Below are positions 1-11,941 of a DNA stretch of 64,000 bases, piece after piece. The stretch lies in assembly GCA_905176665.1 (NCBI GenBank), contig CAJINA010000149.1, positions 124,001 through 188,000 of the forward strand, written 5' to 3'. Every line of letters starts with the position of its first letter. Positions within the stretch are counted from its first letter, which is position 1. Position numbers and translations under genes: made by a program. The DNA comes from Olavius algarvensis Delta 4 endosymbiont (GTDB lineage Bacteria; Desulfobacterota; Desulfobacteria; Desulfobacterales; CAJINA01). Below the pieces are notes generated by a model. It was not told the DNA's origin, did not search any database, and worked only from the letters and a program-made list of their open reading frames with translations.

Positions 1-3000
1 GATCACACCCGGCAATAAAGACAATGGGAAACTCCAAGCCCTTGGATGCATGCATGCTCATTAGGGCAACTTTCTCTACATTGTCCGCGACTGTATCCGG
101 GTCCTGGCTTAAGGCCAGATCAGTTAAAAAAGCCTGCGCATCATATCCAAAATGTATCGCATAATCCAGCAGTCTCTGTGAGCCCTCATGGTCTGACGCA
201 TCCGGATGCAATCGTCCGGAAAGGCGGGTGTTTTTAATCAGGTAGACCAATTTGTCTTTTACGCTGAATCCCTCCATTTCGCCTTGCAGGGTATGGATGC
301 GGCCTAAAAACGCATAGAGCCGGTCCTGCCGGGATCTGGTAAGCCCTGCCACCGGGAACTGCCGTACCGAATATCTCAGGGCATCGATGGTCAGATCGTT
401 CTTGAGATACCAGGTTTTCAATTGCTGAGCGGTCTTGCGACTGATACCGGGATGGATGGTTTTGCGAATGCGTTCAAAATCCTTCAGGTATGATGACCCT
501 TCTATCACACTGAGCAAAACGATCAGTTCGGCCAGATCTTTTTGATCCATCCAGCTATCCCGTTGAGCCAGTTGGCAGGGTATCCCGGCCTTTGAAAGAA
601 CGTTGTTAAGTTGTGGCCCCTGACGGTTCGTCCGGTAAAGAATGGCAAAATCTGAAAAACTCCTGGGATTGGTATCCTGGCCCGGTCCAACTTTTCCAAA
701 ATCAATGCTGTGAAATCCGGTTCCGCCGACCATATTTTCAATCAGCTTGCCAATGGTTACCGCCTCGGCTTTTTCCGAGGCAGCCTTCATAATTCCCAGG
801 GTCTTCTCACCCTCGATTTCAGAATACAGGCAGAGGCGGTCGCCGCCGTTTCGATCTTGCTTGATGACCTGGTGAGCAGCTTTCAAAATAGTATTGCTGC
901 TGCGATAATTTCTGGTCAGGCGGATAACCGCCGCACCCGGAAAGTCATCGGTGAACCGGTTAAAATAGCGACGATCGGACCCCCGGAACCCATATATGGG
1001 TTGACCGGGATCTCCGATCGCGCACAGGTTTCCATTGTCTGTTGTCAGGGCTTTGATCAATCTATACTGGCCGTAATTGATGTCCTGATATTCATCTACG
1101 AAAATGTGTCTGAACCTGGATAGCAATTTTTTCTTAAAGGAATTATCCTGTTCCAGTTGGCGCGCGGTCAGAAATATAAGGTCTTCAAAATCGTAGAGAT
1201 GCTGTCTTTGCAGTAGATCTTGATAATAGGTATAAACTTCTTTTAATTCACGGCTGTCGGTATCTTTGCATGATTTTTCCAGGAGATCTTCAGGTCCCTG
1301 TAAATTCTGTTTGGCCCGGATGATGCCGTCGCGGAAAAATCGGTAATCATGTTTCGGCGGCAGGCTGCTGCTTTTCACTGTGAAAAGCGCTTCTTTTACT
1401 AGCTGGTCTCTATCCCGATCAGGGATGATCCGGATATGTTCGCCCGCAAAGATGGACTTGAGTTGTTGGAAACAAAACGCGTGAAACGTTCCCACTTCGG
1501 GTAGATCTTTTTCGGTACCGAGGATCCCGACCAGGCGTGAGCGTATTTCCCGGGCGGCTTTGTTGGTAAAGGTGACAGCCAAAATACGTTGTCCGCCGAT
1601 ACCCTGCTCATCAATGAGATGGGCAATTCTATGGGTCAGGGTAAAGGTTTTACCGGTACCGGGGCCGGCTACAATCAACAGGTGTTGATGGGTAAAAAGG
1701 ACGGCCCGTTCCTGGTCATTGTTTAGCTTAATATTCGGTTTTATTGGTTTTTTTGATAATTTATTTTGCTTCTTGTCAGCTTTGCAGGCCTCTTTGGGCG
1801 GCGTATTCTGAGCGGCTGTCAGATTCTGCGGCAGAACTTTTTTGGTAGTCGGGATTTGAAAAAGCAGCGGCTGACCCGATAGTTTTTCCCGCTCGTCCGG
1901 ACTGAATATTTTTACGACCCCAAATTCTCCATCGTACCCACCGTCAATCTGTATGTCGCCCGAGCGCATACGCATGATCGCCTCTGCCAAAAAGGGTATT
2001 CCCGCTCTATCCAGCGCTACCGCGTCCAGATCTTTGAGAATTGAAAATTCAGGCCCCAGGGTCTTCGGGGCGTGATCATAGCCACCAAGCACCTTTTTTG
2101 AACCCGGTCCCACCTGGAATATTTCGGAGAGAATATCCACCAGGGGAACCAGTTTTAAAAATGGAACCTCATTTTTTTGATGGTGCCTCGGTTTCCGATC
2201 CGCCAGCATTTCAACCCGGTAGGCGACGCCTAAGGTCAGCGCTTTACCGCATACCGGACAAAGTCCGTTCTTTTTACGGGTTTCCCGTGGATCGAGTCTT
2301 ACTTTACATTTACGGTGTCCATCAAAATGGTATTTCCCCTGCTCCGGATAAAATTCGATGGTTCCGGTAAATGATTTCCCATCTCCCGCTGCAATGGCTT
2401 TCTTAATACTTTGATAATCGAGTTCCGTGTTGAACATATTGGCTTCACGGCCAAGCTTTCCCGGAGAATGCGCATCCGAATTGGAAATGAGGGTCATGCG
2501 GTCCAGTTGGGATACCCGCCAATTCATCTCCGGATCCGAGCTGAGTCCGGTTTCCACCGCAAAGATATGGTCGCTTAAATCTTCAAAACAGGCTTCTATG
2601 GAATCGAAGCCTGACTTGGAACCCAGTAATGAAAACCAGGGTGTCCAAATGTGGGCCGGCACAAAAAAGGCATTTTCATCTACTTCAATTAATATTTCCA
2701 GAAGGTTACGGGCATCAAGCCCCAGAATAGGGCGTCCGTCCGATTTAATATTGCCGATGGCGTCCAATTTTTGATTGAACCGGCCGGCAGCCGTGCGATC
2801 GGGAAAAAACACGAGATTGTGGTTCTTGCGGGTTTTACCATCTTTCTTATATATATTGCTTATTTCCGACTGCAGGATAAATCGTACCGGTCCCCGGCAG
2901 GCTTTTGGAACCTGCCGATCGCAGGCTTGTTCAATATCTCTTCTAAGGCGAAATAAACCCTGTTCGGCCTGAACGAGTTTTTCACTGATTTCAGAAAACC

Positions 3001-3142
3001 ACCCTGGGTGGGTGCAATCACCGGTGCCAACAACAGTTATACCTTTAAGTTGCGAAAATACATATAAATTCTCGAGATCAAGGTTTTTGGAGGTCGCCCG
3101 TGAGAATTTTGAATGAACATGCAGATCACCAATAAAATACAT
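1..3142 (-). CDS. EndoQ-like PHP domain fused to UvrD-type helicase, C-terminus cut by window edge
   Basis: The first about 400 residues form a PHP metal-dependent domain like endonuclease Q: DLHVHS at residues 6-11, and a zinc-site pattern HRKC (about 275) followed by CPVCGK (about 295). EndoQ enzymes nick DNA 5' of deaminated bases. A basic linker leads to a superfamily 1 helicase: Walker A AGPGTGKT near 495, FTNKAAREIRSR, DEYQDIN near 687, GDPGQPIYGFRG and LTRNYRSS. The frame stays open to base 1, so at least 1047 residues are encoded and the helicase C-terminus is missing. The ATG at 3142-3140 follows a weak AGGCGG. It is divergent from the rdgC-dnaN-gyrB operon. Role inferred: recognising damaged bases and unwinding the nicked strand. 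Confidence 0.9.
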   Translation of the reverse strand, partial: MYFIGDLHVHSKFSRATSKNLDLENLYVFSQLKGITVVGTGDCTHPGWFSEISEKLVQAEQGLFRLRRDIEQACDRQVPKACRGPVRFILQSEISNIYKKDGKTRKNHNLVFFPDRTAAGRFNQKLDAIGNIKSDGRPILGLDARNLLEILIEVDENAFFVPAHIWTPWFSLLGSKSGFDSIEACFEDLSDHIFAVETGLSSDPEMNWRVSQLDRMTLISNSDAHSPGKLGREANMFNTELDYQSIKKAIAAGDGKSFTGTIEFYPEQGKYHFDGHRKCKVRLDPRETRKKNGLCPVCGKALTLGVAYRVEMLADRKPRHHQKNEVPFLKLVPLVDILSEIFQVGPGSKKVLGGYDHAPKTLGPEFSILKDLDAVALDRAGIPFLAEAIMRMRSGDIQIDGGYDGEFGVVKIFSPDEREKLSGQPLLFQIPTTKKVLPQNLTAAQNTPPKEACKADKKQNKLSKKPIKPNIKLNNDQERAVLFTHQHLLIVAGPGTGKTFTLTHRIAHLIDEQGIGGQRILAVTFTNKAAREIRSRLVGILGTEKDLPEVGTFHAFCFQQLKSIFAGEHIRIIPDRDRDQLVKEALFTVKSSSLPPKHDYRFFRDGIIRAKQNLQGPEDLLEKSCKDTDSRELKEVYTYYQDLLQRQHLYDFEDLIFLTARQLEQDNSFKKKLLSRFRHIFVDEYQDINYGQYRLIKALTTDNGNLCAIGDPGQPIYGFRGSDRRYFNRFTDDFPGAAVIRLTRNYRSSNTILKAAHQVIKQDRNGGDRLCLYSEIEGEKTLGIMKAASEKAEAVTIGKLIENMVGGTGFHSIDFGKVGPGQDTNPRSFSDFAILYRTNRQGPQLNNVLSKAGIPCQLAQRDSWMDQKDLAELIVLLSVIEGSSYLKDFERIRKTIHPGISRKTAQQLKTWYLKNDLTIDALRYSVRQFPVAGLTRSRQDRLYAFLGRIHTLQGEMEGFSVKDKLVYLIKNTRLSGRLHPDASDHEGSQRLLDYAIHFGYDAQAFLTDLALSQDPDTVADNVEKVALMSMHASKGLEFPIVFIAGCD

Positions 3143-3610
3143 TTGCCGCCTGTCTGTAACCTATCGATAGATTTTTCATAACTTGATGGTTATGAGCAAC
3201 CCCGTCAAAGCTGTTATTAAAATGGTGGTTTCTCTATTTTTGACCCCGTTGATATAGATATTCTGTATTTAAATATTATTAATATAATTCAGAAACTTAA
3301 AGTCTTATTGGGGTTATGAACAGTCATTAATCTTATTCTTTTAAATTATATAAAAAGAAAGGAATAAAGTATCTATCTTGTTTATTAAAATGCGGGTTGT
3401 TTTCAAGGTGCTGAAAGACTAAAATTATCTTGTAACTACCCTGAAAAAAGGCTATATATACATGTTTTAATGATATTGAGCACAATATATTGGTATGGTT
3501 GTATTTTCTTTTAGAACCCAGACAGGGAATTCGTCAATCAGTATTTACCACCCGGACATTCGCTGCTTGGATTTCAGGTATAGCAATTCAAGATTGCAGG
3601 GATCATTTTA
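3143..3610. other. AT-rich divergent intergenic region
   Basis: This 468-bp stretch separates the helicase gene from rdgC and must hold both promoters. It is clearly richer in A and T than the neighbouring genes, especially 3240-3500, with runs such as TTTAAATATTATTAATATA near 3267. One loose DnaA-box-like word, TTATGAACA, lies near 3316, and no clear cluster of TTATNCACA words is present. No small gene was recognised. Its place beside dnaN-gyrB makes it a possible unwinding region, but that is only inference. Confidence 0.4.
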
Positions 3611-4225
3611 ATGGGCGTTTTATCTTCGTCGGTTTCCATAACCCAGTACAAAGTAGAAGGACAATTGCCCGCCCCGGTGAACGAAGCTGTCCTGAAAGGC
3701 TTACAGAGGAATTCTATTACCGATATCGATAATGAATCTGAAGAGTTGGTCTCCGGGTGGGCCGCTTTTGAAAATCCATACAAACCGGAATTTGAACTTG
3801 CTGGGGTGTCTTTAGACACCCGGTTTCTATTTTCGCTCAGGATCGACAAAAAAAGTATCCCTGCGAAAACGATGAAGAAACATTATTTTTTAGAGATGTC
3901 CAAACGCCTGGCTGAATCAGGTCGCGATTTTCTATCTAAAAATGAGAAGCGTGAAATCCGGGAGCACGTAAAAACGACCCTCACCCTCAGGATCCCGGCA
4001 ACCCCCAATATATATGACATTGTCTGGGATTATGAGGGTGGTAAACTCTGGTTTTTTTCCAATCTGAAATCGGCCAATGAGGAGTTGGAAACCCTTTTTT
4101 CCAAAACATTCAAGCTGACCCTCATCAGGGTTTTTCCGTATACCATGGCAAATCTGTTAGCGGGCCTTACGGAACCAGAAAAAGACAGGCTTGCCAAACT
4201 TGCACCTACCGCTTTTACAGGATAA
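3611..4225 (+). CDS. rdgC: RdgC-like recombination-associated protein, N-terminal half
   Basis: This 204-residue product resembles the first two thirds of RdgC, the ring-shaped DNA-binding protein that modulates RecA. Shared features with remembered E. coli RdgC are an SGW motif after a variable segment, a charged helix with a K-S-I-P-A-K start (EKILPSP in E. coli), and an I-V-W-D...G-K-L-W-F strand followed by a hydrophobic FPYT segment. E. coli RdgC has about 303 residues, so this is too short. The matching C-terminal part is encoded directly downstream in the same reading frame after a single TAA. The ATG at 3611 follows GCAGGGATC. It is first in the rdgC-dnaN-gyrB operon. Confidence 0.75.
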   Translation: MGVLSSSVSITQYKVEGQLPAPVNEAVLKGLQRNSITDIDNESEELVSGWAAFENPYKPEFELAGVSLDTRFLFSLRIDKKSIPAKTMKKHYFLEMSKRLAESGRDFLSKNEKREIREHVKTTLTLRIPATPNIYDIVWDYEGGKLWFFSNLKSANEELETLFSKTFKLTLIRVFPYTMANLLAGLTEPEKDRLAKLAPTAFTG

Positions 4226-4231
4226 ACCATA

Positions 4232-4753
4232 TTGGATGTCAGCGTCAGTTACAACCGTTATAAATTTATAGGCTACGAATTTTTAACCTGGCTGTGGTTT
4301 CTGGTAGAAAATGAACCGGAACGCTTGCCGGCGGCCGCTAAAAATTTGGATTCGCTGACCATCGGCAATCGTATGGTTATTGAGAAACGCAGAAATGAAG
4401 AAGTCCTGGAAGCCATTACCATCAAGGGTGACGATGCGGGTCTTGAGGAGGGTCTGCTGGCTCTCAAAAAAGGGGCGGTCGTAACTGAAATAAACCTTGT
4501 CCAAACCATGGGTGAGTATGTCTGGAGTTTCAATTTAAAGGGTGAGAGCCTCAATATTTACAGTCTAAAGACGCCGCCGGTCGCTCCGGTAGAAAGCGGC
4601 GATGATATTGAAGGAGCGGTTATAGAGAAAATCTACCTGTACGAACAGGTAATTGATTTTATATACAACCTGTTTAAATTATTTATTAAAGATAGAGTTT
4701 CGGATAGTTGGCCGAAAACGGTTAATCATATAAAGAAATGGATATATTCATAA
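4232..4753 (+). CDS. RdgC-like protein, C-terminal half
   Basis: A 173-residue product starting at TTG 4232, in the same frame as the preceding rdgC half and separated from it only by TAA and two codons. The segment GAVVTEINL...W-S-F-N-L-K-G-E-S-L resembles the C-terminal RdgC pattern (AGKVVTKLAL...GSLKRLK in E. coli), and GYEFLTWLWF near residue 12 fits the start of that half. An AGGA at 4219-4222 could support restart at the TTG. It could be an independently translated subunit, the product of a nonsense mutation in one 380-codon gene, or a sequencing error. The assignment is by remembered similarity only. Confidence 0.55.
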   Translation: MDVSVSYNRYKFIGYEFLTWLWFLVENEPERLPAAAKNLDSLTIGNRMVIEKRRNEEVLEAITIKGDDAGLEEGLLALKKGAVVTEINLVQTMGEYVWSFNLKGESLNIYSLKTPPVAPVESGDDIEGAVIEKIYLYEQVIDFIYNLFKLFIKDRVSDSWPKTVNHIKKWIYS

Positions 4754-4785
4754 TACCTGGATTCTTTTTTTGAAAGGAACTCATT

Positions 4786-8324
<3,539 letters not shown>

Positions 8325-8330
8325 ATGATA

Positions 8331-8534
8331 GCCAGCGGTGATCTATTTTCTTCACCGCTTAATAATCATTATGAGTTCTTGTTGCCGGCCCATATCAGAA
8401 AAAATAACGGTGCTATTCGACATGCCCCTCATTGCATTTCTATATCAACCTTGGCCGGGGCCAATATAATTGAAGGAACGTGCTACTTTGGGTGATAGAT
8501 GAAAATGCGGTGAAGAAAATAGATCACCACTGGC
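8331..8534. mobile_element. MITE-like element with 28-bp inverted ends and TA duplication
   Basis: The left end 8331-8358 and right end 8507-8534 are inverted copies over 28 bases with one mismatch (GCCAGCGGTG on the left, matched by CACCACTGGC on the right). Both ends are flanked by TA (8329-8330 and 8535-8536), as expected for insertion into a TA site, the target used by Tc1/mariner and IS630-type transposases. The about 148-bp interior has no convincing ORF. No transposase with these ends is in the window, so a non-autonomous element is inferred. Confidence 0.65.
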
Positions 8535-8583
8535 TAGAATAATACCCTGGTATTGTTGATTGTCCCACTACCAGGTAAGTTAT

Positions 8584-8618
8584 AAAGACCGGAAGTTTTT
8601 CCTTCCGGTCTTTTTTTT
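8584..8618 (+). terminator. Rho-independent terminator
   Basis: A perfect 12-bp stem, AAAGACCGGAAG (8584-8595) with CTTCCGGTCTTT (8602-8613), and a 6-base loop is followed by a T-run to 8618. It probably ends transcription from dnaN-gyrB through the intervening element. Confidence 0.9.
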
Positions 8619-8701
8619 ATTAAATAATTAAAAACGGTCATTTTATTGATATGTTGGGAGTGGTCGCGCAGCAGTGGGGTTTAACTTTTTCGGAGTGTAA
8701 G

Positions 8702-10864
8702 ATGCCGCTATCGCAAAATGCTTTAAAAGTTCTGGAAAAACGCTATTTCGCCGAGGGTGAAACCTGGGAGGATCTGTGCGGACGGGTTACAAACAAGGTC
8801 GCAGAAGATGAGACCTCGGCGTCTGCCCGCAAAAAGTGGGCCCGGACCTATTACGAGTTGATTCATGACCTGACTTTTCTGCCCAACAGCCCGACCCTGA
8901 GAAACTTCGGCCGGAACAACGGCTCCGGCAGCGCCTGTTTTGTCCTGCCGCTGGAAGACAGCCGCAAGGGGATTTTCAAAACCCTGTCCGATGCCGTGGA
9001 TGTACAAGCCTACGGCGGCGGAACCGGAATGGATTTTTCAAATATCCGCCCGCGGGGTGATCGGGTTAACTCGACCGATGGGCGCGCGACGGGGCCCATA
9101 AAAACAATGGGGATTTTCGACTACACCATCGGAGATATCATCAAACAAGGGGGTACCCGGCATGGGGCCAACATGGGGATATTGAGGGTTGACCACCCTG
9201 ATATCGAAGATTTTATCGCCAGTAAAACCCTCGAAGGTGAATTGAAAAATTTCAATATCTCAGTGGGGGTGACCGATGCCTTCATGCGGGCGGCCGCGCA
9301 GAATGATGACTACGACCTTGTTTTCAATGATAAGAAACGAAAAACTGTAAAAGCCCGGGCTATCTGGAATGCGATGGTCGCGGCCGCCTGGCGCAACGGG
9401 GAGCCGGGGATCATCTTTCTGGATACCATCAATAAGCACAATCCATTGGCGGCCGCCGGCCGGATAACGGCTACCAACCCCTGCGGGGAGCAACCGCTGC
9501 GGCCTTACAGTTCTTGCAACCTGGGATCCATAAACCTCAATGCGGTGGTCATGGGCAATTGGATTTCCGGAAAAGCCTGCATCAATTGGAAAAAACTCGA
9601 GTCCATCACGGCCACGGCCGTCCGATTTCTGGATTCGGTGATCTCCACCAATCACTATCCTCTGGAAGAGATTGAACAGATCACCAAGCGTTTCCGGCAG
9701 ATCGGCCTCGGCGTTATGGGGTTTGCCGACCTATGTATTAAATTGAACCTGCGTTATGGTTCCAAAGATTCGGTCAAAATTGCCCGAAAGATCATGGGTA
9801 CCATTTACAGCCAGGCCCTGGAAACCTCCGGACAGTTAGCAGAAGAACGCGGCCCGGCTCCCTTTTTTGAGCAATTCGAAACCGGTGCAACTCCCCGGAG
9901 AAACGGCGCGCTGACCTCGATTGCACCCACCGGCACACTGTCGGTTCTGGCTGACTGCTCCTCGGGATGTGAACCGCATTTCGGCTTCAATTATACCAAG
10001 GCGTGTCTCGATGGCGAAAAATTGGCCATGATGCCGGCGGTCTTCCGCGAATGGTTGGATAAAACCGGGAATAACCAGCTTCCGGACTTTTTTGCGACCA
10101 CCGATGAGATCTCCCTGGATGAACACATTGCCGTTCAGGCGGCCTTTCAGAATAGCGGCGTTGATGCCGGTGTTTCCAAGACTCTCAACGCACCTTATCA
10201 CACGACCAAGAAAGCTGTATCAAAAGCATTCTTTCGTGCCTGGAAGGCACAGTGCAAGGGCATTACCTTCTACCGCCAGGGTTCCCGTGATGTGCAGGCC
10301 CTCTATGCTGAAGTCGCAACCGCCGCAAAAAGCGCTGACGACACCCTCAAAAGAGGTGAATTGAAAATGCGGCCGCGGGCGACTACCGGCCCCAGCCTGA
10401 AAATGAAAACGGCTTGCGGCAAACTATATGTAGATCCCCACTTCGATAATGAAGGTGTGATCGAGGTGTTCATCCGTACGGAAGGCGGCGGCTGTACCGC
10501 AAACACCAAAGCCCTGGGCGTGTTGCTTTCCTATTGCCTGCGGGCTGGGATTGCTCCGGAAGCACTGATCAAATCAATGAAGGCCATACACTGCACCGCC
10601 TGCACGCGCGCCATTCTTTCCGGTAAAAATGTTGAAGTAAACAGCTGTGCCGCCGGCATGGGCAAGGGTCTGGATATCGCCCTGCAAAACACTCCGATTT
10701 ACCGCAAGGTTATGGAGCAGCTGGAGGATGCGGAAGTCCATTTTTCAGAGGAGGGCCGCCCGACGACCAGTAGCGCCATGTGTCCGGACTGCGGGAGCCC
10801 TCTGCACCGGACCAGCGGGTGCATTTTGTGTTCCAGCCCGGACTGCGGATGGAGCCGCTGTTAG
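8702..10864 (+). CDS. nrdJ: Adenosylcobalamin-dependent (class II) ribonucleotide reductase
   Basis: The protein converts ribonucleotides to deoxyribonucleotides with a cobalamin-generated thiyl radical, without oxygen. Motifs include GSACFVLPLED near residue 76, AYGGGTGMDFSNIRPRG, ATNPCGEQPL near 258 with the active-site cysteine, SSGCEPHFGF, and a C-terminal Cys-rich ribbon (CPDCGSPLHR...GCILC...CGW). The open frame extends to 8651, but the ATG at 8702 has a GGAG upstream and gives MPLSQNALKVLEKRY, the usual family start; the product is 720 residues. The TAG stop lies inside the left arm of a palindromic element. Thymidylate synthase follows in the same direction, giving a dNTP-supply pair. 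Confidence 0.95.
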   Translation: MPLSQNALKVLEKRYFAEGETWEDLCGRVTNKVAEDETSASARKKWARTYYELIHDLTFLPNSPTLRNFGRNNGSGSACFVLPLEDSRKGIFKTLSDAVDVQAYGGGTGMDFSNIRPRGDRVNSTDGRATGPIKTMGIFDYTIGDIIKQGGTRHGANMGILRVDHPDIEDFIASKTLEGELKNFNISVGVTDAFMRAAAQNDDYDLVFNDKKRKTVKARAIWNAMVAAAWRNGEPGIIFLDTINKHNPLAAAGRITATNPCGEQPLRPYSSCNLGSINLNAVVMGNWISGKACINWKKLESITATAVRFLDSVISTNHYPLEEIEQITKRFRQIGLGVMGFADLCIKLNLRYGSKDSVKIARKIMGTIYSQALETSGQLAEERGPAPFFEQFETGATPRRNGALTSIAPTGTLSVLADCSSGCEPHFGFNYTKACLDGEKLAMMPAVFREWLDKTGNNQLPDFFATTDEISLDEHIAVQAAFQNSGVDAGVSKTLNAPYHTTKKAVSKAFFRAWKAQCKGITFYRQGSRDVQALYAEVATAAKSADDTLKRGELKMRPRATTGPSLKMKTACGKLYVDPHFDNEGVIEVFIRTEGGGCTANTKALGVLLSYCLRAGIAPEALIKSMKAIHCTACTRAILSGKNVEVNSCAAGMGKGLDIALQNTPIYRKVMEQLEDAEVHFSEEGRPTTSSAMCPDCGSPLHRTSGCILCSSPDCGWSRC

Positions 10865-11006
10865 AAGCTGTTTAAGGGGCCTGTTTGGCCCAATCTCGGC
10901 GTTGGGCGCGGATAGCAGATCCTCGAAATACTTCAAGTATTCCTCCGGTCCACTATCCACGGCCACCTTGATCTTGGACCAAACAGGCCCCCTAAACAGC
11001 TTCTAA
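10861..11006. repeat. Dispersed palindromic element, copy A
   Basis: The arms 10861-10888 and 10979-11006 are inverted copies with 27 of 28 bases matching. The centre 10920-10949 is the 30-bp family core (starts TCCTCGA, ends CCTCCGGT) with the small hairpin AATACTT-CAAGTATT. Inner arm words CAATCTCGGCGTTGGGC and GGCCACCTTGATCTTGGACC recur in copies B, C and F. The left arm includes the nrdJ TAG stop (10862-10864). Confidence 0.85.
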
Positions 11007-11101
11007 ACGGGTTCGAGATGCTGCTTGACCCATAAAAGAAATATGCGTTACCTCTATTGAACCTTTTGAAACAATAACCTCTTACCGGAGTTGGACCTGT
11101 T

Positions 11102-11893
11102 ATGAAAATTCACTTTGTTGAAGCACGCGATCTGCCGGATCTCTGGTTTCAAGCGGTACACGATATTCTCGATGAAGGCCGCCGATTTACCATTGACCGA
11201 GGCTCTTATGCTGGACAGACTCGGCTGGAATACGATTATTTCTGTGGGCACGTGAAGTATCCCGGCACCCATCCGGTGATTCCGGATATCCCGCCGTCCT
11301 GCGGTATCCCCAACCCCGTTGAAGAGGCCTACATCTACGGCGGGGACGGTTACGACCGCTCATATATCGAGTATCTGATGACCGGTGAAAAAGAGATCGG
11401 TGAATCCTACACCTACGGTGAACGGCTTACCCGGGCACCGCTGACCGGCAACAAGTTTGCCTGGTGGGAGGAGGGCAACGCAGAGATTATCGACAAGCGT
11501 GAAGTGGACGGCGCCGCCGTGTTTGCAGAAGACGGGCAATTGTACCTCAACCAGATCGAGTGGATTATCCAAACCTACAAAAATCACGGGCACCGCAACA
11601 ACCAGATGGTGCTGCAGGTGGCGCATCCTTCGGACTGTACCTTGCTGGACCCGCCCTGTTTAAGATCGATCGATACCCGCATTCAGGATGACACCCTCAA
11701 CTTTTTTGTCTATTTTCGCTCCTGGGATTTATGGGGCGGCCTGCCGGCCAACCTGGCCGGGATCCAGAACCTCAAGGAATACATGGCTGGGGAGATAGGC
11801 GTGAAAGATGGTGAAATGATTGTGGAAAGTAAGGGGCTGCATCTTTACGGCTATGCTGAGGACTTGGCAAAGCTCCGCTGCCTTAAAGAATAG
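11102..11893 (+). CDS. Thymidylate synthase, archaeal-like ThyA family
   Basis: The 263-residue protein fits a ThyA-fold enzyme that methylates dUMP to dTMP with methylenetetrahydrofolate. The ILDEGRRFTIDRGS...AGQTRLE start is typical of the divergent thymidylate synthases known from methanogens and some anaerobes. DPPCLRSID near residue 185 supplies the catalytic cysteine (APCHAFFQF in classical ThyA). FRSWDLWGGLPANLAG corresponds to the classical RSCDVFLGLPFNIA, keeping the conserved Asn. It lies between nrdJ and a rhodanese protein. A weak GGAG precedes the ATG. The specific archaeal affinity is from memory. Confidence 0.8.
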   Translation: MKIHFVEARDLPDLWFQAVHDILDEGRRFTIDRGSYAGQTRLEYDYFCGHVKYPGTHPVIPDIPPSCGIPNPVEEAYIYGGDGYDRSYIEYLMTGEKEIGESYTYGERLTRAPLTGNKFAWWEEGNAEIIDKREVDGAAVFAEDGQLYLNQIEWIIQTYKNHGHRNNQMVLQVAHPSDCTLLDPPCLRSIDTRIQDDTLNFFVYFRSWDLWGGLPANLAGIQNLKEYMAGEIGVKDGEMIVESKGLHLYGYAEDLAKLRCLKE

Positions 11894-11941
11894 ATATAGC
11901 ATTAACAACGCGTTACGCATTTTCCGTGAAGAGGAGGATCG

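Larger units (their letters stand above)
8325..8701. other. gyrB-nrdJ intergenic region
   Basis: These 377 bases contain no recognised gene. They hold a 204-bp element with inverted ends (8331-8534), an imperfect small hairpin CCTGGTA...TACCAGG at about 8544-8576, and a strong terminator (8584-8618). The nrdJ promoter must lie in the last about 80 bases or inside the terminator region; no clear -35/-10 pair was found. Confidence 0.5.

Noticed and set aside
3143..3610. A replication origin with DnaA boxes
   Set aside because: Only one loose box-like word was found. AT-richness and neighbours alone do not support an origin call.
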